From Sphingopyxis sp. QXT-31 (GTDB lineage: Bacteria > Pseudomonadota > Alphaproteobacteria > Sphingomonadales > Sphingomonadaceae): a stretch of DNA of 64,000 bases. Both the position numbers and the translations under genes were made by a program. Of this stretch, positions 26,059 to 35,227 are shown one piece after another. Position 1 is the first letter of the stretch. Each line of letters begins with the position of its first letter. The notes beneath the pieces were generated by a model, which saw only the letters and a program-made list of their open reading frames with translations, did no database searches and was not told the origin of the DNA. The stretch lies in assembly GCF_001984035.1 (NCBI RefSeq), contig NZ_CP019449.1:372001-436000 (forward strand), given 5' to 3'.

Positions 26059-26634
26059 TCAGGCGGCGGCAAATCCAGCCTTGTTCATCACTGCGGTCAC
26101 ATGTTTGTTGCCGTCGTCGCCGAGCGCAGCCCTGAGACGGGGGAAAAGGCGCTGTTCCTCTTCCTCGACATGCGCCTCGATCTGGCTGCGAAATTCGCGG
26201 ACCTTGGCGATCCAGGCGGGGTCGGCGGCGTCCATTTCCGAGAGGTCGAAAAGATATTGCTTCACATAGCCATGGTCGTGAACGAGCTTGTCGGCGTCCT
26301 CGATCTGGCCATGGTCGCGCATCGCCGGATAGACGACATTCTCCTCTTCGAACGCATGTTTGGCGAGCGCGTGCTGGAGCTGGACGAGCAGCGCCTTTCG
26401 CTTTTTGACGTCGCTTTCGTCGGTCGCCTCGAGTGCGTCGAACAGCGTCATCGTCAACCGGTGTTCGGCCTTGAGGCCCTCGTCCCACTGTCCCTTGAGC
26501 GCGGTGAGGCTCTGCACTGCGGCCTTGCGGCCGAGATTGGCGACGAGACCGACGGCAAATCCCGCCGCGGCCGCACCAAAGAGGAGGGCCGGGTTGCCCT
26601 GCGGCCGGCGTGCATTGAAAATGTTGAGGGACAT
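26059..26634 (-). CDS. Hemerythrin-like (HHE) domain protein
   Basis: A 191-aa protein. A short hydrophobic segment (residues 16-33, LLFGAAAAGFAVGLVANL) precedes an HHE cation-binding domain with diiron ligands: EHRLTMTLFDAL, then HAFEEENVVYPAM, KLVHDHGYVKQYLFDL, and IEAHVEEEEQRLFPRLR. Such proteins bind oxygen, nitric oxide or iron under stress. It is part of a - strand group (28028 down to 25677) with an SDR enzyme and small proteins, separated by 20 bases from the SDR gene. Confidence 0.82.
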   Translation of the reverse strand: MSLNIFNARRPQGNPALLFGAAAAGFAVGLVANLGRKAAVQSLTALKGQWDEGLKAEHRLTMTLFDALEATDESDVKKRKALLVQLQHALAKHAFEEENVVYPAMRDHGQIEDADKLVHDHGYVKQYLFDLSEMDAADPAWIAKVREFRSQIEAHVEEEEQRLFPRLRAALGDDGNKHVTAVMNKAGFAAA

Positions 26635-26654
26635 GGGAAGGCTCCTTCGAAAGG

Positions 26655-27410
26655 TCAGGGATGGTCGAGGCGGGTCTCGACGCGGATGAGCGATACCGCC
26701 GTGCGTCGCGGCTGAACGAGCATGAAGTGGGCCGCGACCGCGATGTCCTCGGCGCGAAGCATCTGATGCTTGCCGATCAGTTCCTTCTGCTTCTCGGGCG
26801 GGAATTCGGGATATTGGAAGTCGGCACCGGTAAACCCGGGCTCGATCAGTCCGACCTTGATATCCTGCTCCGCCAGCTCCTTGCGGAACGACTGGACGAA
26901 GCCCTGTATGCCGCTTTTCGCCGCGACGTAGATCGAGCTGCCCGGACCGCGCGACACCGCGGTCATCGATCCGATCACGATGATGTCGCTGCCCGCCGAC
27001 ATGCAGCGCGCCGCTTCTTGGGCGCAGACGAGATAGGCGGTGAAGTCGGTCTCGAGCTGGTAGCGCGCCTCACTCTCGCCTGCGTCGGCAAGCGCCGCCG
27101 CCGGGACGGCGGCGTTGATCACCGCGATGTCGATTTCGCCGAGAAAGTCTCGCGCTGCCTCGAAAAACCGGTCGACATCTTCCGCCACCGAAAGATCGAC
27201 GTTGATCCCGTCGCCTTCGCCCACTTCGCGGATGCGCTGCAGCGCATCCTCCAGATGTTCGGGGGTACGGCCGCAGACGAACACCTTCACGCCGTAGCTT
27301 GCGAGGAGGACCGCGATCGCGCGGCCGATCCCGGTCGTACCCCCGGTTATGATCGCCCGCCGGCCCTTGATGTCGGGAGCCTCGGTATGCGCGTCTGCTT
27401 CGTCGATCAT
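26655..27410 (-). CDS. SDR-family oxidoreductase
   Basis: A 251-aa short-chain dehydrogenase. The cofactor loop is AIITGGTTGIGRAIAVLL, the NAG-like motif is VINAAVPAA, and the catalytic Ser-Tyr-Lys set is in VIGSMTAVSRG and YVAAKSG. The acidic N-terminal tail (MIDEADAHTEAPDIKG) is unremarkable. The substrate is unknown. It begins within a 4-base overlap with the preceding 107-aa gene and sits in a stress-gene operon. Confidence 0.83.
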   Translation of the reverse strand: MIDEADAHTEAPDIKGRRAIITGGTTGIGRAIAVLLASYGVKVFVCGRTPEHLEDALQRIREVGEGDGINVDLSVAEDVDRFFEAARDFLGEIDIAVINAAVPAAALADAGESEARYQLETDFTAYLVCAQEAARCMSAGSDIIVIGSMTAVSRGPGSSIYVAAKSGIQGFVQSFRKELAEQDIKVGLIEPGFTGADFQYPEFPPEKQKELIGKHQMLRAEDIAVAAHFMLVQPRRTAVSLIRVETRLDHP

Positions 27411-27730
27411 GGCTTTTCCTCGAAGGTCGCGGAGACGGGATCGGCTCTCGTTCGCGCTGTCGGCGCGGCGACGACCCAGTAGGGATTGTCATCGTCGGCC
27501 TTGAGCAGGCTGCAGAGCGGCGCGCCGTCGACAAACAGCCGTGCGGAGCGGCCTGCCGCTTCGCCGGCAGCGATATCGAGCGCGCTTGCGGGGCTCGCCG
27601 CCTCGAAGAGGAGGCGCTTCTCGAGGCCGATATGATCCTCGTCATAGTGCAGCATGAGCGTCGGCTTGCGTGCGGGCGCCGGGCCGTCCGATGTTACTGC
27701 CGCGACTTGGCCGGTGACGGGAGCGTTCAT
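27407..27730 (-). CDS. Unrecognised 107-aa protein
   Basis: No family is recognised. The sequence is compact and non-repetitive (KPTLMLHYDEDHIGLEKRLL, split by reading; then GAPLCSLLKADDDNPYWVVA). It has no signal peptide or membrane segment. It lies between a small membrane-anchored protein (10 bases upstream) and an SDR gene that it overlaps by 4 bases, so it is probably translated within the same operon. Codon use matches its neighbours, supporting a real gene. Confidence 0.55.
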   Translation of the reverse strand: MNAPVTGQVAAVTSDGPAPARKPTLMLHYDEDHIGLEKRLLFEAASPASALDIAAGEAAGRSARLFVDGAPLCSLLKADDDNPYWVVAAPTARTRADPVSATFEEKP

Positions 27731-27740
27731 CGTCAGTCCC

Positions 27741-28028
27741 TCAGTAAGCTGGCGGATCGCTGCTCGGGAAGGATTCGTCGGCGGCCTGGTCGACGCGGTC
27801 CCACTTACGCCTTACCTCGTCGCGCATGCCGTCCGGTCCCGCCGAGCGGGTCTGATCGAAATTTTCGGGATGCGTCTCGCCGTCGGCGAAGGCGGCCGAA
27901 TGGCCGTCGTCCTTCGCATCGGCCGGCGCCTGCTTGCGCGTGAACCATAACAGCGCCCCGAGGACGCCGATACCGAGAATTTTTCCGAACCCCGACGAAC
28001 GGCGGGGCGCCGTCATTGCGTGTGCCAT
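27741..28028 (-). CDS. Small membrane-anchored protein with C-terminal DESFPSSDPP motif
   Basis: A 95-aa protein. The start at 28028 is chosen for the TGGAGACAG ribosome site just upstream. One transmembrane helix (residues about 18-31, FGKILGIGVLGALLWF) is followed by a hydrophilic region and the C-terminal sequence WDRVDQAADESFPSSDPPAY. This terminal motif recurs in many short alphaproteobacterial proteins of unknown function. It heads the - strand group ending at 25677. Confidence 0.6.
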   Translation of the reverse strand: MAHAMTAPRRSSGFGKILGIGVLGALLWFTRKQAPADAKDDGHSAAFADGETHPENFDQTRSAGPDGMRDEVRRKWDRVDQAADESFPSSDPPAY

Positions 28029-28158
28029 GTCTGTCTCCAGCTTGAGAGAAAATCCGGGAGGCTGAAAGGGCAACGGGGGGGCGGCCTCAAAGTTGCCGCG
28101 GCGCCGCACCGATTAACAAATGTTGCGCTGTTTGAACCGGGCGTGCGTGGCGGACGCC

Positions 28159-30381
28159 TCAGTTCCAGCTGAGAAGGAGGCTGCCATTCGCCGGAACGAG
28201 GAAATCGAGGCGGTCGCCGCTTTTCCCATCGGGCCGGATCGCATCGCCGTCCGCCGCGGCGACGCGTATCGCGGGAAGCTCGCCCCGGCTCTTCCGGACG
28301 AAGCTGAGCCGGGCCGTGCAGCCTTCGCCGCCGTCGAGGCGAAGCGAGAGCCGCGCTGGCGCCATGCGCTCGAGGGCACGGACGAAATGATCGCAATAAA
28401 GGTCGAACGGCGCGCCGTCGACGCGGTGAAAGGCGCGGGTCGCGAAGATGAATGCGGCCCCGGCGCCATAGACTTCCTGCCCCACCTGGCCCGCGGGCTG
28501 ACCGTCGGCATAAAGATCCTCGACGGGGAAGGAGAGGGCGCGGTCGATGCGTCCGTTACCGGGGCGCTGTTCATCCGAGACGGCCTCGGCGGGCAGCGCG
28601 TCGGGATAATAATACCAGGCCCGATCGAGCGCATAGCGGCAATATTCCGAAATCAGCATGCGGGCCGCAGGCTCGAGGTCGGGTCCGCTGTCGGCAAGAT
28701 AATGTTCGAAAGCGGCGAAGCTGTCGAAACATTCGTAGATCGCCATATAGGGTGCGTCCTGCAGACAGGTTGCGCCCAGAAAGTTGCGGTGGTGGACGGC
28801 GAGGCCGATCTCGCTTTCCCAGATCTCGGTGTGATGAAAGAAGCTCGCGAGATAGACATAGCTCTGCTCGCGGTAGACGTCGCGGCCGGTGACCCGCCAC
28901 AAGCGCATGCAGGCGGCAGCCCCCCAGGCGGTGAGGTTGGCTTGATAATTGATGTCGAAACCCAGACCGACCGCGGTGTCGATCGCGGCGCATGCCTCGT
29001 CGAGATACAGCTTCTCGTCGGTGAGCTCGAAAGCCTCGAGCATCACCCAGGCATAGATGCCGCCGACATCGGTCTGGCCGCGCCCGTCGGCTCCGGCGGT
29101 CTCGGTGATGACCGAGAAATCGGTGATCTTGTACTGGATCGGCCATTTGTAAGCGAAATGCCGCGCTGCGCGGATCGCATAAGGAAGCGATTTCAGAAAC
29201 AGCCGCCGCGCCTTCGCGTCGCCATCGAGTGCGAGTTTTCCGAGGTTCAGCAGCGGGTGGTAGAGATACCAGCTGTCGACGGCGTCGGCATCCTTGTCGT
29301 CACCGACATTGGGCAGATAGCGGCGCAGCGTCTCGAGCTTCCGGTCGTAGAATTTGCCGAGGCCGGCCTTGAACTCTTCCTCGAGGGGATGAACCTCTCC
29401 GCGCCATTTCCCCCAGTCGTGCAGCGCCTGCACGATCGACATCTGGACCATGGCGTCCGGATATTCGGCATCCGTATAGGGGTGCACGTACCGATGACCA
29501 TAATGGCGCACGGTCGCCTCCGGCGCGGCGCCGAGATGCCGCGCCGTCCGCGCGGCCCTCTGCCGCCAGTCGCGATATTCGGTCGGCGGCAGGGACAGCG
29601 AGCGATAGACGGCGCCCAGCATCTGGAGAAATCGCCGTGCGCTGTCGCGCTCGTCTGCCGGAGAGCCGTCGCGGACGACGAGCCTCGCATCGCTCAGCGT
29701 ATAAGTGATCCCGGGCGCCAGCGGCGCGGCTTCGTCGGCAGTGTGGAGTGTCTGGCCGGGAAGGCGGAAGCCCAGCCCCGGCCAGATGCCTCCCACCGCG
29801 GCATCCGGATTGGTGCCAGTCGCCTGGAAGTAGGGATTGAGCGCGGTGAAATCCTGAAAATAGAAAAAGGTACCGAAGGCGGGGTCGGTAAGTTCGCCAT
29901 AGAGGAGCCCGGCGTTGAGACCGCGTTGCACCGCCTCGACGGTGCCGCGGGCCCCCATCGGATCGTCCTGGGCGTCGAACGGAAAGAGATCGCGCGCTCC
30001 GGGCGGAAGTAGCAGCGGCGCCGAGGGGCGGAGTGTCGAGACAAGACGGAGGCAGGGGAGCGGCCCGGGTCGCGCCTCGAGCGCGACCTCATGCGCGCCG
30101 ATCGCACTTTCGACATGCACGCGGGCGAGCTCGCCGCTCGCGCGCTTGACGCGGCGGACCTTCGCTGCGCCGGGCCACGAGGCCGCGCGCAGGGCGACGC
30201 CGCCGCTGTCGGCGCGCCGGACGAACAGCCAGAGCGCTTCGCCGCCCGCAGCAAGTTCGACGGAGAGGTCGTCGATCCTCTGCGAGACGATCGGAGTAGC
30301 GACCGCGAGCTCGCCGCGAACGCGAACGAGATCGGGCGTCAGCGGCGTGTCGCGGCGCGTCTCCACGCGCTGGTCAGTCAT
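28159..30381 (-). CDS. Large sugar-enzyme-like protein of unknown specificity
   Basis: A 740-aa protein. The ATG at 30381 gives an 8-base overlap with the GH130 gene; the longer upstream frame is a shadow. The N-terminal half is beta-rich (about 1-200). The middle and C-terminal parts are rich in aromatic, helical segments (FFYFQDFTALNPYFQATGTN, KWRGEVHPLEEEFKAGLG, DVGGIYAWVMLEAFELTDEK), as in alpha/alpha six-hairpin glycosidases. No exact family is recognised. It is the last gene of the katE-GH130 operon, so a role in mannoside metabolism or remodelling is plausible but inferred. Confidence 0.6.
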   Translation of the reverse strand: MTDQRVETRRDTPLTPDLVRVRGELAVATPIVSQRIDDLSVELAAGGEALWLFVRRADSGGVALRAASWPGAAKVRRVKRASGELARVHVESAIGAHEVALEARPGPLPCLRLVSTLRPSAPLLLPPGARDLFPFDAQDDPMGARGTVEAVQRGLNAGLLYGELTDPAFGTFFYFQDFTALNPYFQATGTNPDAAVGGIWPGLGFRLPGQTLHTADEAAPLAPGITYTLSDARLVVRDGSPADERDSARRFLQMLGAVYRSLSLPPTEYRDWRQRAARTARHLGAAPEATVRHYGHRYVHPYTDAEYPDAMVQMSIVQALHDWGKWRGEVHPLEEEFKAGLGKFYDRKLETLRRYLPNVGDDKDADAVDSWYLYHPLLNLGKLALDGDAKARRLFLKSLPYAIRAARHFAYKWPIQYKITDFSVITETAGADGRGQTDVGGIYAWVMLEAFELTDEKLYLDEACAAIDTAVGLGFDINYQANLTAWGAAACMRLWRVTGRDVYREQSYVYLASFFHHTEIWESEIGLAVHHRNFLGATCLQDAPYMAIYECFDSFAAFEHYLADSGPDLEPAARMLISEYCRYALDRAWYYYPDALPAEAVSDEQRPGNGRIDRALSFPVEDLYADGQPAGQVGQEVYGAGAAFIFATRAFHRVDGAPFDLYCDHFVRALERMAPARLSLRLDGGEGCTARLSFVRKSRGELPAIRVAAADGDAIRPDGKSGDRLDFLVPANGSLLLSWN

Positions 30382-31492
30382 CGAAACAGGCCTTGGGGAC
30401 ATGGGTGATCCGACAGGCAAGATCGGCTTCCCCCGACGCGACGATATAATGATCGCCGCCATCGGCGATGCCCGTCGTGAAGACGACATCGCGTATATAG
30501 AGCTTGTCTTCGAGCGGACGCGTAAGCTCGGGGTTCGCCTCGAGGAGCGGCCGGTGATCGGTGCGGAGGACGACCGAGGGATCGTCGAGATCGAGGAGCG
30601 ACCAGTAGGTGCGGTAAATGCCGACGATCTCTTTCGGCTCGACCCCATGCCAGAGCGTGAGCCATCCCGCGTCGGTACGGATCGGCGGGGTGCCGCCGCC
30701 GATGCGCGCGGTCGCCACCGTGTCGGCATGCGGACGGATGCCGGGGGCCTCATGAGGCTTCCAGTGCAGCGCATCGGGCGAGGTCGCGAGGTTGATCGAG
30801 GGGCCCGCCCGCCACTTCGACCCCGGCGGATAGGCGAAATAGAGATCGCCCAGCGGCCGCGTCTGCGCCCAGTAGCGGCCGTCGATCAGGCCCTCGAAGA
30901 TCAGCATGTCCTTGTTCTGATGATCGAGAACAATCCCCTCGAAGACCCAGTCGAGGCCGTTCGCCGAACTGTAGAGCGTCGTCGAATGGCGCTCCGGGCT
31001 CACCGAACAGGTGGTCATCAACCAGCGCCTTCCGACCCGGCTGATGCGCGCGTCCTCGACGCCATAGCATTGAAAATCCGCGCCCGGATCGACAGCCTTG
31101 TCGTAATGGACGGCAACGATCTCGAGCCCGTCGGGCGAGAGCTCGACGGGAAGCAGCCACGAAAGCGAGGTTAGTGCCATGACCCGCCAGCTACCGCCGT
31201 GCACCATGAACTTTCTGGGATCCGACGTATCGCAAAGCTCGAGCGGCCAGCTATCGACCTTGTAGCGCCCAGCCTCCCACCGGATCGAATGAACATGACC
31301 ATCCTCGATCGGGACCCGGAGCGCCTCGGCGACGCGCACCATCATCAGGAGATTGCCCGAGGCGAGGCGCAGCAGGCCCGGGTTGAAGGCCCCGAGCACA
31401 TAGGTCTCGCGGCCGAGCTGACCCGCGAGCGGCGAGCGCGACAGATCGACATCGTCGGGGCCGAAGACCAGCCGATCGGTCGCGAATTGCAT
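30374..31492 (-). CDS. GH130 family glycosidase/phosphorylase (second)
   Basis: A 372-aa protein. The start at 31492 (MQFATDRLVFGPDDVD) follows AAGGAGCGG by a few bases. GH130 features are FNPGLLRLASGNLLMMVRVAE and YGVEDARISRVGRRWLMTTC with the catalytic Asp, then HQNKDMLIFEG, IGGGTPPIRTDAGWLTLWHG and GIYRTYWSLLDLDDP. It is shorter than, and clearly different from, the GH130 at 24357. It lies between katE and the 740-aa protein on the same strand. Substrate is probably a beta-mannoside; linkage unknown. Confidence 0.82.
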   Translation of the reverse strand: MQFATDRLVFGPDDVDLSRSPLAGQLGRETYVLGAFNPGLLRLASGNLLMMVRVAEALRVPIEDGHVHSIRWEAGRYKVDSWPLELCDTSDPRKFMVHGGSWRVMALTSLSWLLPVELSPDGLEIVAVHYDKAVDPGADFQCYGVEDARISRVGRRWLMTTCSVSPERHSTTLYSSANGLDWVFEGIVLDHQNKDMLIFEGLIDGRYWAQTRPLGDLYFAYPPGSKWRAGPSINLATSPDALHWKPHEAPGIRPHADTVATARIGGGTPPIRTDAGWLTLWHGVEPKEIVGIYRTYWSLLDLDDPSVVLRTDHRPLLEANPELTRPLEDKLYIRDVVFTTGIADGGDHYIVASGEADLACRITHVPKACFDD

Positions 31493-31518
31493 GAGTACCG
31501 CTCCTTCGCCCAAGCCGG

Positions 31519-33840
31519 TCAGCGAGCCGGCTTGGTAGCCGGTTTCGCTGCCGGAGCGGATACCGCCTTGCGCGATGCCGATGTCTCGGCCGCCTCCTTC
31601 GTTCCGCCTTTTGCGTCGAGGTCGACGCCGGCTTCACGCGGCCAGTGCCGAAGCGTTACGCAGGCATCGAGGAAGGCGGTGACATCGCCAAGTTTGGCCA
31701 GCGCGATGCAGGCGTCGTCGAGCTTGTCGGCGAGGCCGGCGGCCGCGAAGAGCGGCGCCGCTTCGGCGCTATGGCCGATAAATTTGCAATGCGCGAAGGC
31801 GTCGCTGACGAAGTCCTTGGCCGCCGCATCGCCTGCGAGCAGCGCCGCCCCGTCGTCGCTCGGGAGAAGCGCGACCGCGTCGAACAGCACCGACGGCCCG
31901 CCGTCGATCTTGTGCCGGCCCGCGACGCTCGTGCCGTCCGAGAGCGTGATCCCGCCGATCTTCGGTGCAACCAGTTCCCAGACAGCGCCGGCGGCGTCGA
32001 CCGCTTTGGTCAGCGCCTTGAAGAGCCGCGCATCCGCGCCGTCGGTCGCAAGGATTCCGAGCTTGCGTCCGGCGAAGCTCGCCGGGCCGTTGAGCAGGAT
32101 ACTGAGCGGCCGGGAAGGGGGAAGGTCGGCGAGCGGCTTTGTTGCAGCCTTGGCGGGCGCCGGAAGCGGCAGCCCCAGGCCATCGGCCACCGTGGCTGCG
32201 AGGCCGCGGTCGATATGGAGGAGATGCGATACGGTGCGGGCGCGAATGTCGGGGCGTTCGACCTTCGACAGCTCGAAAACAAGCGCGTCGCCGATATGCT
32301 TCTGCTCGATCGGGGTCTGGCTCACGAAGAATTGCCGCGCCTGGCTGTAGTGGTCGGCGAAGCTCTCGGGGCGGATGCGGCGCTTGGCGACTTCGGCCTC
32401 TTCGGGGAAGCTCGCAAAGCCGCGCGCGGGATCCTCGCGCGGGCCGCCGTCCGTCGGTCCCCAGCTGTTCGGCTCGTAATTGGCGCGGCCGACGGGGTTT
32501 CGCATCGCCATATGACCGTCCTGCTGGAAATGCGCCATCGGGCATTTGGGCGCATTGATCGGGATATGGGTGAAGTTCGGGCCGCCGAGCCTTTTGATCT
32601 GCGTGTCGAGATAGGAGAAATTGCGGCCCTGGAGCAGCGGATCGTTCGAGAAATCGATGCCCGGGACGATGTTCTGGGTGCAGAAGGCGACCTGCTCGGT
32701 CTCGGCGAAGAAATTGTCGACGACGCGGTCGAGAACGAGGCGGCCGACGGTGCGGATCGGCACCTGCTCCTCGGGGATGAGCTTGGTCGCATCGAGCACG
32801 TCGAACTCGAACTTGTCCGCAAAGGCGTCGTCGAAAAGCTGAACGCCGAGTTCCCATTCGGGAAAGTCGCCGCTGTTGATTGCATCCCAGAGGTCGCGGC
32901 GATGGAAATCGGGATCGGCGCCATTGATCTTGACCGCCTCGTTCCACACCACCGACTGGAGGCCCTGCTTGGGCTTCCAGTGAAATTTGACGAAGGTCGA
33001 TTTGCCCTTGGCGTCGACGAGGCGGAAGGTGTGGACGCCGAAGCCTTCCATTGTGCGAAACGAGCGGGGGATCGCGCGGTCCGACATCACCCACATGATC
33101 ATGTGGAAGCTCTCGGGCATCAGGCTCACGAAATCCCAGAAATTGTCGTGGGCCGATTGCGCCTGCGGGAAGGCTCGGTCGGGCTCGGGCTTCACCGAAT
33201 GGACGAGGTCGGGGAATTTCATCGCATCCTGGATGAAGAAGACCGGGATATTGTTGCCGACAAGATCCCAATTGCCTTCCTTGGTGTAGAGCTTGACCGC
33301 AAAGCCGCGCACGTCTCGCGCGAGGTCGAACGAGCCTTTGGAACCCGCGACGGTCGAGAAGCGCACGAAGGCGGGCGTGCGCTCGCCGACGCGCTGGAAG
33401 ATGTCGGCGCGGCTGACGTCGGCGAGGCTGTCGGTGAGCTCGAAATAGCCGTGCGCGCCATAGCCGCGTGCATGAACGACGCGCTCGGGGATGCGCTCAT
33501 GGTCGAAGTGAAAGATTTTCTCGCGGAAATGGAAATCCTCGAGCAGCGTCGGGCCGCGCGCGCCCTGCTTGAGGCTGTTCTGGTCGTCGGCGACCGGCAC
33601 GCCATGCTGGGTGGTGAGCGGCGCATGGCCGGCGCCCGCCTGATGCGTCTCGCCGCCGGTGCCACGATCCTCGCCGTAGCTCTGCATGATCGGCGCATCG
33701 GCCGGAAAGACCGGCGCTTTGCGAACCGATTCCCCGCCCATGTCCTTTCCTGCAATCGCAGCGGCGCTCTGCCCACGGCGCGGCTTCGGCTTCGCGGCGT
33801 CCGCGCGGGTGGAAGAGGGGGCGGTGGGGGATTTGGCCAT
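31519..33840 (-). CDS. katE: Large-subunit monofunctional catalase
   Basis: A 773-aa haem catalase of the large (HPII/clade 2) type. Active-site His is in [15 protein letters not shown], haem-pocket sequence in [21 protein letters not shown], and the proximal Tyr in [16 protein letters not shown]. The C-terminal approximately 150 residues form the flavodoxin-like domain of large catalases ([16 protein letters not shown]), ending in a low-complexity Ala/Lys tail. The N-terminal 50 residues are disordered. The start at 33840 is [11 protein letters not shown]. Two FNR-like boxes lie upstream in the region shared with the divergent Crp/Fnr gene. It protects against hydrogen peroxide. Confidence 0.9.
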   Translation of the reverse strand: MAKSPTAPSSTRADAAKPKPRRGQSAAAIAGKDMGGESVRKAPVFPADAPIMQSYGEDRGTGGETHQAGAGHAPLTTQHGVPVADDQNSLKQGARGPTLLEDFHFREKIFHFDHERIPERVVHARGYGAHGYFELTDSLADVSRADIFQRVGERTPAFVRFSTVAGSKGSFDLARDVRGFAVKLYTKEGNWDLVGNNIPVFFIQDAMKFPDLVHSVKPEPDRAFPQAQSAHDNFWDFVSLMPESFHMIMWVMSDRAIPRSFRTMEGFGVHTFRLVDAKGKSTFVKFHWKPKQGLQSVVWNEAVKINGADPDFHRRDLWDAINSGDFPEWELGVQLFDDAFADKFEFDVLDATKLIPEEQVPIRTVGRLVLDRVVDNFFAETEQVAFCTQNIVPGIDFSNDPLLQGRNFSYLDTQIKRLGGPNFTHIPINAPKCPMAHFQQDGHMAMRNPVGRANYEPNSWGPTDGGPREDPARGFASFPEEAEVAKRRIRPESFADHYSQARQFFVSQTPIEQKHIGDALVFELSKVERPDIRARTVSHLLHIDRGLAATVADGLGLPLPAPAKAATKPLADLPPSRPLSILLNGPASFAGRKLGILATDGADARLFKALTKAVDAAGAVWELVAPKIGGITLSDGTSVAGRHKIDGGPSVLFDAVALLPSDDGAALLAGDAAAKDFVSDAFAHCKFIGHSAEAAPLFAAAGLADKLDDACIALAKLGDVTAFLDACVTLRHWPREAGVDLDAKGGTKEAAETSASRKAVSAPAAKPATKPAR

Positions 33841-33970
33841 GTCGGATCTCGCTTTGTCTGAAGGGGCGCAGCAGTTGGGCGGAACGCGGTCCGCGGGCGT
33901 GCAAGCACGCCCTCCAGACCCGGTGATGGAACGAGTTTGCGCTTTGAAAGTTGCTGCACCGGGCATGCGA

Positions 33971-33984
33971 TTAACCTCGATCAT
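33971..33984 (+). promoter_or_regulatory. Candidate Crp/Fnr box in the katE-crp divergent region
   Basis: TTAAC-CTCG-ATCAT, nearly the same as the box at 21843 and that at 46271. It lies about 130 bases before katE (on the - strand) and 100 bases before the Crp/Fnr gene. Confidence 0.5.
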
Positions 33985-34025
33985 GACGATTCCGCTTCCC
34001 TTGTTGGCGGTTGCCGGGCTTTCGG

Positions 34026-34039
34026 ATGATCGCAGTTGA
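34026..34039 (-). promoter_or_regulatory. Second candidate Crp/Fnr box in the katE-crp region
   Basis: Read on the - strand this is TCAAC-TGCG-ATCAT, close to the TTAAC-N4-ATCAT element 42 bases away. It lies 45 bases before the Crp/Fnr start, consistent with autoregulation. Confidence 0.45.
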
Positions 34040-34083
34040 GCAGGCCCGCTCACGCATTTCGGACGAACCAGGGAACGTCAGTG

Positions 34084-34833
34084 ATGTTAACCGATCGCTT
34101 CTTGAGAGACCGTCGCGGGGTAAGCCTCGAGGCCGGCGAGCGCGCGCGCCTCGAAGCCGCCATCAGCACGACAATGACGGTCGATGCCCGCAAGATCATC
34201 GCGCGCGCCGGCGAGCGGCTCGACCAGAGCACGCTCCTCGTCGAGGGCATCATGTCGCGTTACCTCGACGACCGGAACGGTCTCCGCCAGCTTGTCGCGA
34301 TTCACCTGCCCGGCGACTTCGTCGATCTCCACGCCTACCCGCTGAAACATCTCGACCATGATGTCGGTACGATGACCCCGGCGACGATCGCGATCGTCCC
34401 GCATGTCGAGCTCGACGCGATCACCGAGGAAATGCCCGAGCTGACGCGCAAGCTCTGGTTTGCGACCTTGCTCGACGCCGCGATCCACCGCGCCTGGCTC
34501 TTCCGGCTTGGCCGCCTCGACGCCATCGGGCGCGTCGCGCATTTCTTCTGCGAAACAAATGTGCGCCTCCAGTCGGCGGGGCTGAGCGACGGGCGCCAGT
34601 TCACGCTCGGGCTGACGCAGGCCGATGTCGCCGAGATCTGCGGCCTCACGACAGTGCATGTGAACCGGGTGGTGCGTCATCTTCGCGAGGAAGGGCTTTG
34701 CACTTTCCGCAACGGCAAGGTCGAGATCCTCGACGCCGCGAAGCTCGCGCGTCGCGGCCAGTTCGACCCCGCCTATCTTTATATCGACGATCCGGCATCT
34801 TCGCCGCAGCCAGACCAGAGGGCCCGCCGATGA
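34084..34833 (+). CDS. Crp/Fnr-family transcriptional regulator
   Basis: A 249-aa protein (start ATG 34084; the in-frame upstream ATG at 34036 is less likely). Residues about 30-150 form a cyclic-nucleotide-type beta-roll (LVEGIMSRYLDD, AIHLPGDFVDLHAYPLKHLD). A dimer helix follows, then a winged helix (LTQADVAEICGLTTVHVNRVVRHLREEG, split by reading). It lacks the N-terminal Cys cluster of true FNR, so it probably does not carry an Fe-S oxygen sensor; the effector is unknown. Two FNR-like boxes lie in its own promoter region and similar boxes are spread over the island, so it probably controls the stress genes here. Confidence 0.85.
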   Translation: MLTDRFLRDRRGVSLEAGERARLEAAISTTMTVDARKIIARAGERLDQSTLLVEGIMSRYLDDRNGLRQLVAIHLPGDFVDLHAYPLKHLDHDVGTMTPATIAIVPHVELDAITEEMPELTRKLWFATLLDAAIHRAWLFRLGRLDAIGRVAHFFCETNVRLQSAGLSDGRQFTLGLTQADVAEICGLTTVHVNRVVRHLREEGLCTFRNGKVEILDAAKLARRGQFDPAYLYIDDPASSPQPDQRARR

Positions 34834-35027
34834 CCGATGATTTGTCTTCGCCCCAGCCGCCCGAGACGGAAGCGGGGGTCGCCACCGCGGAAGATGGCCT
34901 GGTTCTCCTCGATGGCCCCGACGGTGTCGCGGTGACGATGACCGCGGCGGCGGCGCGCAGTACCGGCGAAAGCCTCATCGAGGCGGCGAAGCGAGCGGAA
35001 GAACAGCTCGCGGCCAAGCGGTCCTGA
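34830..35027 (+). CDS. Unrecognised small acidic protein
   Basis: A 65-aa protein starting at the ATGA overlap with the Crp/Fnr gene (MTDDLSSPQPPETEAG). It is acidic at the N-terminus, with VTMTAAAARSTGESLIEAAKRAEEQL forming a likely helix (split by reading). No family is recognised. Coupled translation with the regulator supports it as a real gene. Confidence 0.55.
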   Translation: MTDDLSSPQPPETEAGVATAEDGLVLLDGPDGVAVTMTAAAARSTGESLIEAAKRAEEQLAAKRS

Positions 35028-35227
35028 AGGATCGCCTGATCGCTCCCGTACGGGGGCGACGGGGCCGTCGCCGATTTGGCGCCAGGGAGCCGACGCACAG
35101 CGCGCAGCGCCGATAAACGCATTGATCGATGTTGCATCGCCGCCGTCCGGGGGAACGCGGTGATACGGCGGCGGGTTCTGCCCGGGAGCGACGCCAGCGG
35201 GCGCTGCCGACCGAGGAGAAGCCGCAC

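Noticed and set aside
28120..33861. Long + strand ORFs of 630 and 738 codons opposite the sugar-enzyme gene and katE
   Set aside because: Both mirror strongly conserved - strand genes codon for codon and contain no recognisable domain.
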